Shown here: positions 1 through 7,236 of the stretch, piece after piece
How the letters are laid out: each line of letters opens with the position of its first letter
Numbering within the stretch: the first letter of the stretch is position 1
Assembly: GCA_049522565.1 (NCBI GenBank)
Contig: JBEKNT010000133.1
Coordinates: 1-15,525, forward strand
Direction: 5' to 3'
Source: JASHVB01 sp049522565
GTDB lineage: Bacteria > Pseudomonadota > Alphaproteobacteria > Acetobacterales > Acetobacteraceae
Length of the DNA: 15,525 bases
Translations under genes and position numbers: made by a program
Notes under the pieces: generated by a model
Database searches by the model: none
Seen by the model: only the letters and a program-made list of their open reading frames with translations
What the model was told of the DNA's origin: nothing

Positions 1-1040
1 CGGGCGGCGGCAGCATCGCCTGGCTGGACGGCGCCGGTTCGCTGCGGGTCGGCCCGCATTCCGCCGGTTCCGAGCCGGGACCCGCATGCTATGGCCGCGG
101 TGGAACACAGCCGACGGTGACCGATGCATCGGTCGTGCTGCACTACATCGACCCCGCGCGGTTCGCCGGCGGTACGCTGACATTGCAGCCGGCACTCGCC
201 CGTGCCGCGATCGATCAGGTGATCGCAACGCCGCTCGGCATGAGCGTCGAACAGGCGGCATTGGGCATCCATCGCGTGCTGAATGCGCAGATGGCGGAAG
301 CGATCCGGCTGGTTTCCATCGGCCGTGGCATCGATCCGCGCGGTTATGCGCTGTTGCCGCTGGGCGGTGGTGGACCGATGCATGCGTGCGCCTTGGCGGA
401 GGAACTCGGTATCGCGTCGATCCTCATCCCGGCGCACCCGGGCGTGTTGTCGGCCGCCGGGTTGCTCGGCGCGGCGGTGGAACATGAGGTCGCCGCAGCG
501 TTTCCTTGCGCGCTGGCCGAACTGCGTGCGGACAGGTTGCTGGCAGCGCTGCGCGATCTCGATGCGCGCTGCGGCGCGTTGATGCGGGCCGAGCGCGTTG
601 CCGATGCGGACATCCGCCACTTTGCCGATGTGTGCTATATCGGCCAGTCCTATCACCTCGAAGTGCCGTTGCTGTCGCACGACGCCGAGGCGATCTACGA
701 CGCTTTCCTTGCGGCGCATGACCGTGTCTACGGCCACAGCACACGGGTTCCGGCGAAGCTGGTCAATGTGCGTTCGGTGCATCGTTCGCGCGCCGGGACG
801 GTGGCGGTCGGTACTGCCGAATCCCCGACGCCGGCCATCCCCGGCACGCGCGACATTCATATCCGCGACCGTGCCGAGCCGGTGCCGGCCGCGATCTGGT
901 CGCGCGCCGCGCTGACGCCGGATGCCCGGGTGGCGGGTCCCGCGATCATCGAACAGAGCGACACCACGATTCTGCTGGAACCCGGCTGGACCGCTCGCCT
1001 CGCCGGCGGCGGTGCGCTGTTGCTGGAGCGGTCGGCATGA
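1..1040 (+). CDS. hyuA: Hydantoinase/oxoprolinase subunit A, 3' part (5' end outside window)
   Basis: The reading frame is open from the first base (codons start at base 3) to TGA at 1038-1040, giving 345 residues with no start needed inside the window. The fragment begins GGGSIAWLD and continues with SAGSEPGPACYG and VTDASVVL, the glycine-rich ATPase-like core typical of HyuA. It later carries LLPLGGGGPMHA (near 352-387) and IPAHPGVLSAAG, both family hallmarks. Full HyuA proteins are about 680-720 residues, so roughly half is missing to the left. Family members are ATP-dependent N-methylhydantoinases, 5-oxoprolinases or acetone/acetophenone carboxylase subunits that work in the cytoplasm with a B subunit; the substrate cannot be read from this fragment. 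The stop overlaps the next start (ATGA), which indicates translational coupling to subunit B. The ATG at 117 is internal, not the true start. Confidence 0.93.
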   Translation, partial: GGGSIAWLDGAGSLRVGPHSAGSEPGPACYGRGGTQPTVTDASVVLHYIDPARFAGGTLTLQPALARAAIDQVIATPLGMSVEQAALGIHRVLNAQMAEAIRLVSIGRGIDPRGYALLPLGGGGPMHACALAEELGIASILIPAHPGVLSAAGLLGAAVEHEVAAAFPCALAELRADRLLAALRDLDARCGALMRAERVADADIRHFADVCYIGQSYHLEVPLLSHDAEAIYDAFLAAHDRVYGHSTRVPAKLVNVRSVHRSRAGTVAVGTAESPTPAIPGTRDIHIRDRAEPVPAAIWSRAALTPDARVAGPAIIEQSDTTILLEPGWTARLAGGGALLLERSA

Positions 1041-2728
1041 ACGCCGCAGAACATCGGTCTGCCTCGCAGCAGCGCTCTGCTTCCCAGCATCGATCTGCTT
1101 CGCAGCTCGATCCGATCACCATCGAAGTGACGCGGCACAAACTCGAAGGCATTGCCAACGAAATGCAATCGACGCTGCTGCGCAGCTCGTTCTCGCCGAT
1201 CGTCAAGGAGGGGTTGGATGCCTCGGCCGGGCTGTTCACTGTCGACGGACAGACCCTCGCGCAAGCCTGCGCCATCCCGATCCATCTGGCGACGCTGATC
1301 CCGGTGCTGCGCAAGATTATCGAGACTTTCCCCCCGGACCGCATGCATCCGGACGACACGTTCCTGCTGAACGATCCCTATACCGGCGGCACGCATCTGC
1401 CGGACATCGCTGTTGTACAGCCGATCCTGCACCAAGGCCGGCTGATCGCCTTCAGCGCCGCGATGACGCACCACCAGGACATGGGTGGCATGTCGGCCGG
1501 CTCGGTGCCGACCAACGCGACGGAGATCTACCAGGAGGGGCTGCGCCTGCCGCCGCTGAAGCTGCGCGATGCGGGCGTGATGAACGACACGCTGGTGGCG
1601 ATCATCCGGCAGAACGTGCGCATCCCCGACACGGTGATGGGCGACATCAACGCGCAGCTCGCGGCCTGTCGCATCGGCGCCCGCCGCGTCGCCGAACTGG
1701 CGGAACGGCACGGCCACAACGCGTTGAACGCGATCTTCGCCGAGCTGTTGCAGCGGTCGGAGACGATGACGCGCCAGGCGCTGGCGCGCATTCCGCCCGG
1801 CACCTATCGCTACGTCGATTGGCTGGACAATGACGGCATCGAACTGGACAAGCCGATTCGGATCGAGGTCGCGGTGACGCTGCGCGATGCGTCCATCCAT
1901 ATCGATTTCACCGGCACCAGTCCGCAAGTGCGCGGGCCGATGAATTGCGTGCCGTCCGGCTCGCTGGCAGCGGCGTGCTTTGCCATTCGCGCGCTGACCG
2001 ATCCGGCGATCCCCACCAATGCCGGCTGCTTCCGGCCGATCTCGCTGCACCTCCCCGAAGGCAGCCTGGTGAATCCGCGCGAGCCGGCGCCGGTGAACGC
2101 GCGCACCTCGACGATCAAGCGCATCGCCGGCGCGATCATTGCCGCGCTGGCGGAGGTGCTGCCGGACAAGGTGCCCGCGCCATCGGCGGGCGAGATGCTG
2201 ATGGTGGCGTTCGGCGGGCGGCAGCCTGCCGGGGGAAATTTCGTCACCGGCGACCTGATCGCCAGCGGCAGCGGCGCGTCGGCGCATGCGGACGGTGTCG
2301 ACGTGATCGAAACCGATGCGACCAACTGCATGAACCTGCCGGCCGAGGCGATGGAAATGGAGACACCGCTGCGCCTGCATCGCGTCGCGTTGCGGCCCGG
2401 GTCCGGTGGCGGCGGCAAACATCGCGGCGGCCAGGGCACGATCCGCGAATACGAGGCGCTGGTGGACGACGTGACCTTCACCCATCGCGGCGAACGGCAT
2501 TTCAGCGAGGCGCGCGGTGTGTTCGGCGGCGGCGATGGCGCCCGCGCGCAGTCGGTGATCGTGCGGCGTGACGGGACGATCGAGGAAATCCCGTCGAAGG
2601 TGGTGACGCGGCTGATGGCGGGCGATCGGGTGATCGTGCAGACCGCCGGTGGCGCCGGCTATGGGGATCCGCGGGCGCGCGATCCGGACGCGATGGCGGC
2701 GGACATTGCGGATGGGAAGACTGCTTAG
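1037..2728 (+). CDS. hyuB: Hydantoinase B/oxoprolinase family protein
   Basis: A 563-residue protein of usual HyuB length that partners the A subunit encoded just upstream. Family motifs are NEMQSTLLRSSFSPIVKEGLD (around 41-61), the NDPYTGGTHLPD block (112-123), HHQDMGG (145-151) and a late glycine-rich GSGGGGKHRGGQG stretch. Together A and B open or carboxylate cyclic amides or ketones in an ATP-dependent reaction; which substrate is used here is not evident. The ATG overlaps the hyuA stop by 4 bp. Residues 6-23 are three copies of a six-residue unit (HRSASQ/QRSASQ/HRSASQ) placed before the conserved DPITIEVTRHK start, so this family member has an N-terminal extension of about 24 residues. 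A later alternative start is not obvious because the next in-frame ATG is inside the conserved domain. Confidence 0.94.
   Translation: MNAAEHRSASQQRSASQHRSASQLDPITIEVTRHKLEGIANEMQSTLLRSSFSPIVKEGLDASAGLFTVDGQTLAQACAIPIHLATLIPVLRKIIETFPPDRMHPDDTFLLNDPYTGGTHLPDIAVVQPILHQGRLIAFSAAMTHHQDMGGMSAGSVPTNATEIYQEGLRLPPLKLRDAGVMNDTLVAIIRQNVRIPDTVMGDINAQLAACRIGARRVAELAERHGHNALNAIFAELLQRSETMTRQALARIPPGTYRYVDWLDNDGIELDKPIRIEVAVTLRDASIHIDFTGTSPQVRGPMNCVPSGSLAAACFAIRALTDPAIPTNAGCFRPISLHLPEGSLVNPREPAPVNARTSTIKRIAGAIIAALAEVLPDKVPAPSAGEMLMVAFGGRQPAGGNFVTGDLIASGSGASAHADGVDVIETDATNCMNLPAEAMEMETPLRLHRVALRPGSGGGGKHRGGQGTIREYEALVDDVTFTHRGERHFSEARGVFGGGDGARAQSVIVRRDGTIEEIPSKVVTRLMAGDRVIVQTAGGAGYGDPRARDPDAMAADIADGKTA
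1052..1105 (+). repeat. Three 18-bp in-frame tandem repeats at the 5' end of hyuB
   Basis: Units at 1052-1069, 1070-1087 and 1088-1105 differ at only a few positions and encode HRSASQ, QRSASQ and HRSASQ. The array starts five codons after the ATG. The unit length is a multiple of three, so copy-number change would leave the frame intact. Confidence 0.85.
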
Positions 2729-2732
2729 TACA

Positions 2733-2756
2733 CCTCTCCCGCTCCCGCGGGAGAGG
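2733..2756. repeat. Perfect 10-bp inverted repeat between hyuB and the amidohydrolase gene
   Basis: CCTCTCCCGC (2733-2742) and GCGGGAGAGG (2747-2756) are exact reverse complements around a 4-nt loop TCCC. It sits 5 bp after the hyuB stop. There is no T-run directly after it on the plus strand (TTAAGTAAAAAA follows), so it is not a classical intrinsic terminator for hyuB. Hairpins of this CTCTCCCGC/GCGGGAGAG type are common dispersed intergenic repeats in GC-rich proteobacteria. It may act as an mRNA processing or stabilising element between hyuAB and the downstream hydrolases. Confidence 0.7.
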
Positions 2757-2778
2757 TTAAGTAAAAAAGGAAACGCGC

Positions 2779-3822
2779 ATGAGCGCCACAACCACACCAG
2801 CCCAGAGCCCCTATCTGCCGGTCCGCGACGACTGGCTGGCACGGCGCACCGAAACGATCCTGGAGCCGGCGCTGCCGATCGTCGATCCGCACCACCATCT
2901 GTGGGAACGGCCTGGCTGGCGCTACATGCTCGACGATCTGCTGGCCGACACCAACAGCGGCCACAACATCGTCGCCACGGTGTTCGTGCAGTGCCGCTCG
3001 ATGCATCGCGCCGGCGGGCCTGAGGAGATGAAGCCGGTCGGCGAGACCGAGTTCGTCAACGGCGTCGCGGCGATGAGCGCGTCGGGTCAGTATGGCGGGG
3101 CAAAAATCTGTGCCGGCATCGTCGGCCATGCCGATCTGCGCCTGGGCGGCGCCGTGCGTCCGGTGCTGGAGGCACATATCCGCGCCGGCGGTGGACGGTT
3201 CCGCGGCATTCGCCACATCACCGCCTGGGACGGCGACAAGACGCTGATGAACCCGGCCTACGCGCCGCCTCCGGGACTGCTGGCCGACCGTACGTTCCGC
3301 GCAGGTTTTGCCGCCCTCGCGCCGTTGAACCTGAGCTTCGATGCGTGGCTGTATCACCCGCAGATCGACGAACTCACCGCGCTGGCGCGGGCATTTCCGG
3401 GCACGCCGATCTGCCTGAACCATGTTGGCGGACCGCTCGGCATCGGCGTCTATGCGGACAAGCGCGACGCGGTGTTCGCGGCCTGGTCGCAGTCGATCCG
3501 CGCGCTGGCGCAGTGCCCGAACGTGGTGGTGAAGCTTGGTGGCATGGCGATGCGGATCAACGGCTTCGATTTTCATGAACAGGCCGATCCGCCGGCGTCG
3601 GAAGCGCTGGCAGCGGCGTGGAAACCTTACGTCGAGACCTGCATCGACGCGTTCGGCGCGGCGCGCTGCATGTTCGAGAGCAACTTCCCGGTGGACAAAG
3701 GCTCGTACGCCTACGCGCCGTTCTGGAACGCCTGCAAGATCCTGGCGCGCGGTGCGAGCGCGGGGGAAAAGACCGGCCTGTTCAGCGGCACCGCCGCGCG
3801 GTTCTACCGGCTGGACCTTTGA
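2779..3822 (+). CDS. Amidohydrolase family protein (Amidohydro_2, COG3618 type)
   Basis: A 347-residue TIM-barrel metal-dependent hydrolase of the group that includes 2-pyrone-4,6-dicarboxylate lactonase and L-fuconolactonase. The metal-binding HxH is seen in IVDPHHHLW (34-42). Further family marks are FRGIRHITAW, LNHVGGPLG and the C-terminal FESNFPVDKGSY, where a conserved acidic residue lies on the last barrel strand. No signal peptide is visible, so it is probably cytoplasmic. The ATG has an AAGG ribosome-binding site 8 nt upstream, and the gene follows hyuB after 50 bp containing a hairpin. Position in a hyuAB operon suggests it acts on the same pathway, for example opening a lactone or cyclic amide, but the substrate is unknown. 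Confidence 0.9.
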   Translation: MSATTTPAQSPYLPVRDDWLARRTETILEPALPIVDPHHHLWERPGWRYMLDDLLADTNSGHNIVATVFVQCRSMHRAGGPEEMKPVGETEFVNGVAAMSASGQYGGAKICAGIVGHADLRLGGAVRPVLEAHIRAGGGRFRGIRHITAWDGDKTLMNPAYAPPPGLLADRTFRAGFAALAPLNLSFDAWLYHPQIDELTALARAFPGTPICLNHVGGPLGIGVYADKRDAVFAAWSQSIRALAQCPNVVVKLGGMAMRINGFDFHEQADPPASEALAAAWKPYVETCIDAFGAARCMFESNFPVDKGSYAYAPFWNACKILARGASAGEKTGLFSGTAARFYRLDL

Positions 3823-3834
3823 AGGACACTGCCA

Positions 3835-4704
3835 ATGCAGACCCTGAAAATCGGCGACGTCACCATCACCAGCATCATCGAGCGCGACGGCCCGTGGCGC
3901 CGGCCGGAGGACATGTTTCCCGCCTACGATCCGGAACGCGGCAAACGCTATCTGGCGGAACTCGACCCGGTGGTGTTCGACCCGGCATCCGGCCGCATGG
4001 TGATCACCTACCAGACCTTCGTCGTGCGCACGCCGAAGCACACCATCCTGGTGGACACCTGCACCGGCGAGGACAAGGGCTATCCCGCGCCGATGGATTT
4101 TCCGAAGCAGCCCTGGCTCGATGGATTCCACGCCGCCGGCCTGGCGTTCGACAAGATCGATTACGTGTTCTGCACGCATCTGCACATCGACCATTGCGGC
4201 TGGAACACCGTGCTGCGCGACGGGCGCTGGGTGCCGACCTTCCCGCGCGCGAAATACGTGTTCCACAAGCGCGAATACGCGGCGTGGGAGGCGGCGACGG
4301 CGCGGGGGGAAAATCCGCCGGGCAATGTCTGGCGCTACAATTGCGAACCGATCGTCGCAGCCGGCCAGGCGCTGCTGGTGGATGACGACTATTCGCTGGA
4401 CGACACGGTATGGCTGACGCCAACGCCCGGCCACGCGCCGTGCCATTGCTGCGTCAACATCAAGTCGGGCGGCCAGCGCGCGGTGGTGACCGGCGACCTG
4501 ATGCATCACGCGCTGCAATGTCGCGAGCCGGACTGGTCCACGATCTTCGACTGGGACGCGAAGCAGGCGGCCGTGTCGCGGCGCAAGTTCCTCGGCGAGG
4601 TGGCGGGGACGGGGACCTTCGTGCTGCCGATCCATTTCCCGTCGCCCACGACCGGGCGGGTGGAGGTGGACGGCGACCGGTTCCACTACAATTTCGTGCG
4701 GTGA
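3835..4704 (+). CDS. MBL-fold metallo-hydrolase
   Basis: A 289-residue metallo-beta-lactamase-fold enzyme. The zinc motif HLHIDH is at 115-120 followed by CGWN. PTPGHAPCH (196-204) gives the third-strand histidine H200, TGDLMHH (219-225) gives the bridging aspartate D221, and PIHFPSP near the end gives H267, so all metal ligands expected for this fold are present. The sequence is closest in style to the family containing N-acyl-homoserine lactonases and methyl parathion hydrolases; the true substrate is unknown. There is no signal peptide. It starts 12 bp after the amidohydrolase stop with AAGGA at 3822-3826, so it is the last visible gene of the hyuAB operon. Two hydrolases following hyuAB suggest stepwise breakdown of a cyclic or ester-containing compound. 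Confidence 0.92.
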   Translation: MQTLKIGDVTITSIIERDGPWRRPEDMFPAYDPERGKRYLAELDPVVFDPASGRMVITYQTFVVRTPKHTILVDTCTGEDKGYPAPMDFPKQPWLDGFHAAGLAFDKIDYVFCTHLHIDHCGWNTVLRDGRWVPTFPRAKYVFHKREYAAWEAATARGENPPGNVWRYNCEPIVAAGQALLVDDDYSLDDTVWLTPTPGHAPCHCCVNIKSGGQRAVVTGDLMHHALQCREPDWSTIFDWDAKQAAVSRRKFLGEVAGTGTFVLPIHFPSPTTGRVEVDGDRFHYNFVR

Positions 4705-4744
4705 TCAGAAAATCGCTTGCGCCTGCGGCGGGAGGGGTTTTCGG

Positions 4745-4772
4745 TTGAACTGACTTTGGGCTGCGGTAACTT
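4745..4772 (+). promoter_or_regulatory. Candidate sigma-70-type promoter for the toxin-antitoxin pair
   Basis: TTGAAC (4745-4750) and TAACTT (4767-4772) are separated by 16 bp, about 37 bp upstream of the antitoxin ATG. Just downstream, GCGGTAAC (4763-4770) and GTTATCCTGCCGC (4782-4794) form an imperfect inverted arrangement that could be an antitoxin operator. This is a by-eye match only. Confidence 0.3.
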
Positions 4773-4808
4773 GGAAACTCGGTTATCCTGCCGCCACTGG
4801 AGGGCCGG

Positions 4809-5099
4809 ATGGGCGTCGTGCAAGTTCAGCTATCGGACGACCTGAAGCGGGTCATCGACCGGCAGATCGCCGAGGGCCATGCCCTGAGCGAGGCTGATTT
4901 TCTCGTTCAAGCCGCTCAGCTCTACGCCGACCACCTGGATGCCGCGGACGAGATCGCCGCAATGGTCGAGCGCGCCGACGCTGACATTGCGGCCGGACGC
5001 TATGCGATGGTCGCCACGCCGGAGGATAGCCGGGCACTCCACGAAGCCGCCAAGGCCCGCCTTCGCGCGCGGGTGGCGAGCGACGCCGCCGGGCGTTGA
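4809..5099 (+). CDS. ParD-type antitoxin
   Basis: A 96-residue protein beginning VVQVQLSDDLKRVIDRQIAEG, a short beta strand and helix typical of a ribbon-helix-helix DNA-binding domain, followed by an acidic and helical tail (VERADADIAAGRY ... EDSRALHEAAKARLRARV) resembling ParD C-terminal toxin-binding regions. It would form a dimer that binds its own promoter and neutralises the partner toxin. A strong GGAGGG ribosome-binding site at 4799-4804 supports this ATG. Its stop overlaps the toxin start by 4 bp, the usual order and coupling for parDE modules. It lies about 100 bp downstream of the metabolic operon and is probably an independent unit. Confidence 0.85.
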   Translation: MGVVQVQLSDDLKRVIDRQIAEGHALSEADFLVQAAQLYADHLDAADEIAAMVERADADIAAGRYAMVATPEDSRALHEAAKARLRARVASDAAGR

Positions 5100-5461
5100 G
5101 TTACCGGCTCCTCGCCGGTGCCGAAGCCGACATCGACCGCATCCTGCTCCAAAGTGCCCGCGAGTGCGGCGTCGAAGCCGCCGGACGCTATGACCTGTTG
5201 ATGCGGTCCGTGTTTGCGGTCGTGGGCGAATCCCCCGCTCGGCCCGGCTCCCGGGAAGTGTCGACAGTCACCGGCGTCCGTGTTTACCCGCTCCGTCTGG
5301 GGCGGCGTCTGGTTGCGCAGGAGCAGCGGGTGGGACGCCCGCGGCACGTCGTGGTCTACCGCTTGGGGCGAGATGGCGTGGTCGAAATCATCGGCCTCGC
5401 GCATGACCGGATGCTGCTCGCTCGTGCGGTGCGCCGGATGCAACGTGAGGCTGGTGCCTGA
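5096..5461 (+). CDS. ParE/RelE-superfamily toxin
   Basis: A 121-residue protein starting YRLLAGAEADIDRILLQSAREC, with GRYDLLMRSVFAVVGESPARPGSREV in the middle and VVVYRLGRDGVVEIIGLAHDRMLLARAVRRM at the end. This order (first strand, two helices, then the YR...VEI..I.H.RM strands) matches ParE-type toxins, whose known targets are DNA gyrase (ParE) or ribosome-bound mRNA (RelE). The target here is not known. The only start that fits is TTG at 5096, which overlaps the antitoxin TGA (TTGA). No strong ribosome-binding site precedes it, so translation probably depends on reinitiation after the antitoxin. At about 120 residues it is slightly longer than the usual 95-105. Confidence 0.85.
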   Translation: MSYRLLAGAEADIDRILLQSARECGVEAAGRYDLLMRSVFAVVGESPARPGSREVSTVTGVRVYPLRLGRRLVAQEQRVGRPRHVVVYRLGRDGVVEIIGLAHDRMLLARAVRRMQREAGA

Positions 5462-5511
5462 TTGTTGTCGCGGCAGGAGACCTATTGCCACCCCGTGCGG
5501 CACGCCCAGGT

Positions 5512-6210
5512 TCAACGGACCGAGCGTGAAGTCGCCGAGCTTGCGTGGCCGGCCGGTAGGTTCGATTGCAACGGCACGCATTGAGTCAACGCCAGCCCGG
5601 CCGCCGCCTGGCACGGTTCGATGACCGGCACGCCGGCGGCGTCCTCGACCGCTGCCCGATGGTGCGCCATGCCGGTGCAGCCGAGGATGATCGTCTCCGC
5701 GCCGGTCGTAACCAGCTCGCGCGCCGCCGCTGCCAGTCGGGCACGCGCGGTATCGGGCTCCAGCAGCGCTTCCATTGTGACGTTCAGCGCCACCTCGGCG
5801 GCCAGCCGCGCCTCCAGCCCCATCGCCCGCAACGCCGCCCGATGCCGAGCCTTCGACGCCTCGACGATGGCGATCACCCCGAAGTGCTCTGCCCGCGCCA
5901 CCGCCGCCGCCACCGCCGACCGGAACACCCCCAGGACCGGCCGCCGTGTCGTGGCGCGCGCCGCTTCGATGCCGGGGTCCGACGCGCAGGCGATCACGTA
6001 GCAATCGGCCGCCTCGCGCTCGATCAGCCGGCACAGCGGCCCCACCACCGCATGCCAGTCGCGCCAGTCGTAGATGGCGGGCGGACCCTCGGCCAGCGTC
6101 GCCACCTCGAAGGCCGGGCCGCCGGGAAAACGGAACGGCGCCAACGCGGCGTCGATCCCCGCCGAGCAATCGCGGGAGCAGTTGGGGTTGATGACGAGGA
6201 TACGAGGCAT
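5512..6210 (-). CDS. Aspartate/glutamate/hydantoin racemase family protein
   Basis: A 232-residue protein that begins MPRILVINPNCS, the standard N-terminus of the Asp/Glu/hydantoin racemase superfamily. The two catalytic cysteines of this cofactor-independent racemase fold are seen in IACASDPG (C75) and LGCTGMA (C178), with spacing like that of hydantoin racemases. It would interconvert the enantiomers of an amino acid, hydantoin or similar acid in the cytoplasm. The frame continues upstream to 6483, but that extension is antisense to the DUF983 gene and shows no conservation; the ATG at 6208-6210 matches the family N-terminus. The last 20 or so residues after GLALTQ do not look family-like. 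Given the hyuAB genes about 2.8 kb away, a role with hydantoin-type substrates is a reasonable inference. Confidence 0.88.
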   Translation of the reverse strand: MPRILVINPNCSRDCSAGIDAALAPFRFPGGPAFEVATLAEGPPAIYDWRDWHAVVGPLCRLIEREAADCYVIACASDPGIEAARATTRRPVLGVFRSAVAAAVARAEHFGVIAIVEASKARHRAALRAMGLEARLAAEVALNVTMEALLEPDTARARLAAAARELVTTGAETIILGCTGMAHHRAAVEDAAGVPVIEPCQAAAGLALTQCVPLQSNLPAGHASSATSRSVR

Positions 6211-6322
6211 GCGCGGAGTGTCGGCCCCCCGGCACGCGGGATCAAGCGACCCGATTTGGTGTTGCGGTGCAGCATGGCCTATCGTGCCGCACCGCGCCTG
6301 TTCGTCGCGCAAGGACCCACGC

Positions 6323-6742
6323 ATGCCCCCGATCCGCTGGCAGCCCGACCGTACGCCGAAGCTGCCGCCCTGGCCGCTGCCGCCGCTCGGCATCGCGATC
6401 GGCCGAGGCTTGCTCGGCCGCTGCCCCGCCTGCGGCAAGAGCCACCTGTTCAACGGCTTCCTGCGCGTGGTGCCGGAGTGCAAGAACTGCGGTGCGCCAC
6501 TGGGCTTGGCGCGCGCCGACGACGCGCCGCCCTACTTCACCATCCTGATCGTCGGCCACATCGTCGTCCCGGCCATGCTGATCCTGCAACGTGAACAGGC
6601 CCCGCCGACCTGGGTGATGTCGGCCATCTTCCTGCCCCTCACGCTGTTCCTGGCGCTGGGTTTGCTCAGGCCGATCAAGGGCGGCACCGTCGGCCTGATG
6701 CTGCGGCTGAATATGCTGAAATCAGACGCCGACGAGACATGA
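6323..6742 (+). CDS. DUF983 family membrane protein
   Basis: A 139-residue protein with two CxxC pairs, CPAC (34-37) and CKNC (53-56), in the arrangement GRCPACGKSHLFNGFL...ECKNCG that defines DUF983, probably a zinc-ribbon-like knuckle. Two hydrophobic segments follow, about residues 71-88 and 97-115, so it is likely an inner-membrane protein with the cysteine domain at the N-terminal side. Its function is unknown. The frame is open further upstream, but that part is antisense to the racemase; the ATG at 6323 has AAGGA at 6311-6315 and fits the family start. Its stop overlaps the UPF0262 start (ATGA), so the two are translationally coupled. The 112-bp gap to the divergent racemase must hold both promoters. 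Confidence 0.88.
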   Translation: MPPIRWQPDRTPKLPPWPLPPLGIAIGRGLLGRCPACGKSHLFNGFLRVVPECKNCGAPLGLARADDAPPYFTILIVGHIVVPAMLILQREQAPPTWVMSAIFLPLTLFLALGLLRPIKGGTVGLMLRLNMLKSDADET

Positions 6743-7236
6743 GCGGCGCGGCGCGGCTGTCTCGGGTCGTCCTGGAGGAGGACGCGGGGGCAAACCTGCC
6801 GCCGCTGATCGAGGCGGATCGCGCCCAGGCGGTGGCCGATCTGGCGACGGCCAACCGGTTCGCGCCACTGGCGGTAAAGCGCGCCGACAACGCCGAGGGG
6901 CCCTACGCCCTGCACCTGGCGATCCGCGACGGGCGGCTGCTGTTCGACATCCGCCACGACGACGACGTGCCGCTGGCGGCGATCGGCCTGGCGCTGGGAC
7001 CGTTCCGCTCCTTGATCAAGGACTACCAGATGCTGGTGGACAGCCATATCACGGCGGTGCAGGAGGGCCGCATGGAACGCGTGCAGGCGATCGACATGGG
7101 ACGGCGCGGATTGCACAACGAAGGTGCCGAGCTGATGCGGCAGCGGCTGGACGGCAAGATCGACATCGACTTCGAAACCGCCCGCCGCCTGTTCACCTTG
7201 CTCTGCGTGCTGCATCAAAGGGTGTCGGCGCGATGA
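6739..7236 (+). CDS. UPF0262 family protein
   Basis: A 165-residue protein matching the UPF0262 family, which is mostly alphaproteobacterial: an N-terminal EEDAGANLPPLIEADRAQAVADL segment, a central FDIRHDDDVPLAAIGLALGPFRSLIKDY block and a C-terminal MGRRGLHNEGAELMRQRLDGKIDIDFETARRLFTLLCVL helix region. No function is established for the family; no catalytic motif or membrane segment is visible, so a cytoplasmic protein is expected. It overlaps its neighbours on both sides by 4 bp (ATGA at 6739 and 7233), placing it firmly in one transcript with DUF983 and mtnA. Confidence 0.9.
   Translation: MSGAARLSRVVLEEDAGANLPPLIEADRAQAVADLATANRFAPLAVKRADNAEGPYALHLAIRDGRLLFDIRHDDDVPLAAIGLALGPFRSLIKDYQMLVDSHITAVQEGRMERVQAIDMGRRGLHNEGAELMRQRLDGKIDIDFETARRLFTLLCVLHQRVSAR

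Noticed and set aside
857..2842. 661-codon open frame on the minus strand
   Set aside because: It lies antisense to hyuA and hyuB, is rich in Arg/His/Ala/Gln and shows no domain; typical stop-free shadow in high-GC DNA.
2725..4686. 653-codon open frame on the minus strand
   Set aside because: Antisense to the amidohydrolase and MBL genes, low complexity, begins in the operon's hairpin repeat; a shadow.
5000..6235. 411-codon minus-strand frame over the racemase and toxin
   Set aside because: Frame-shifted shadow of the racemase and antisense to the toxin; only the short piece near 5470-5581 was kept as a finding.
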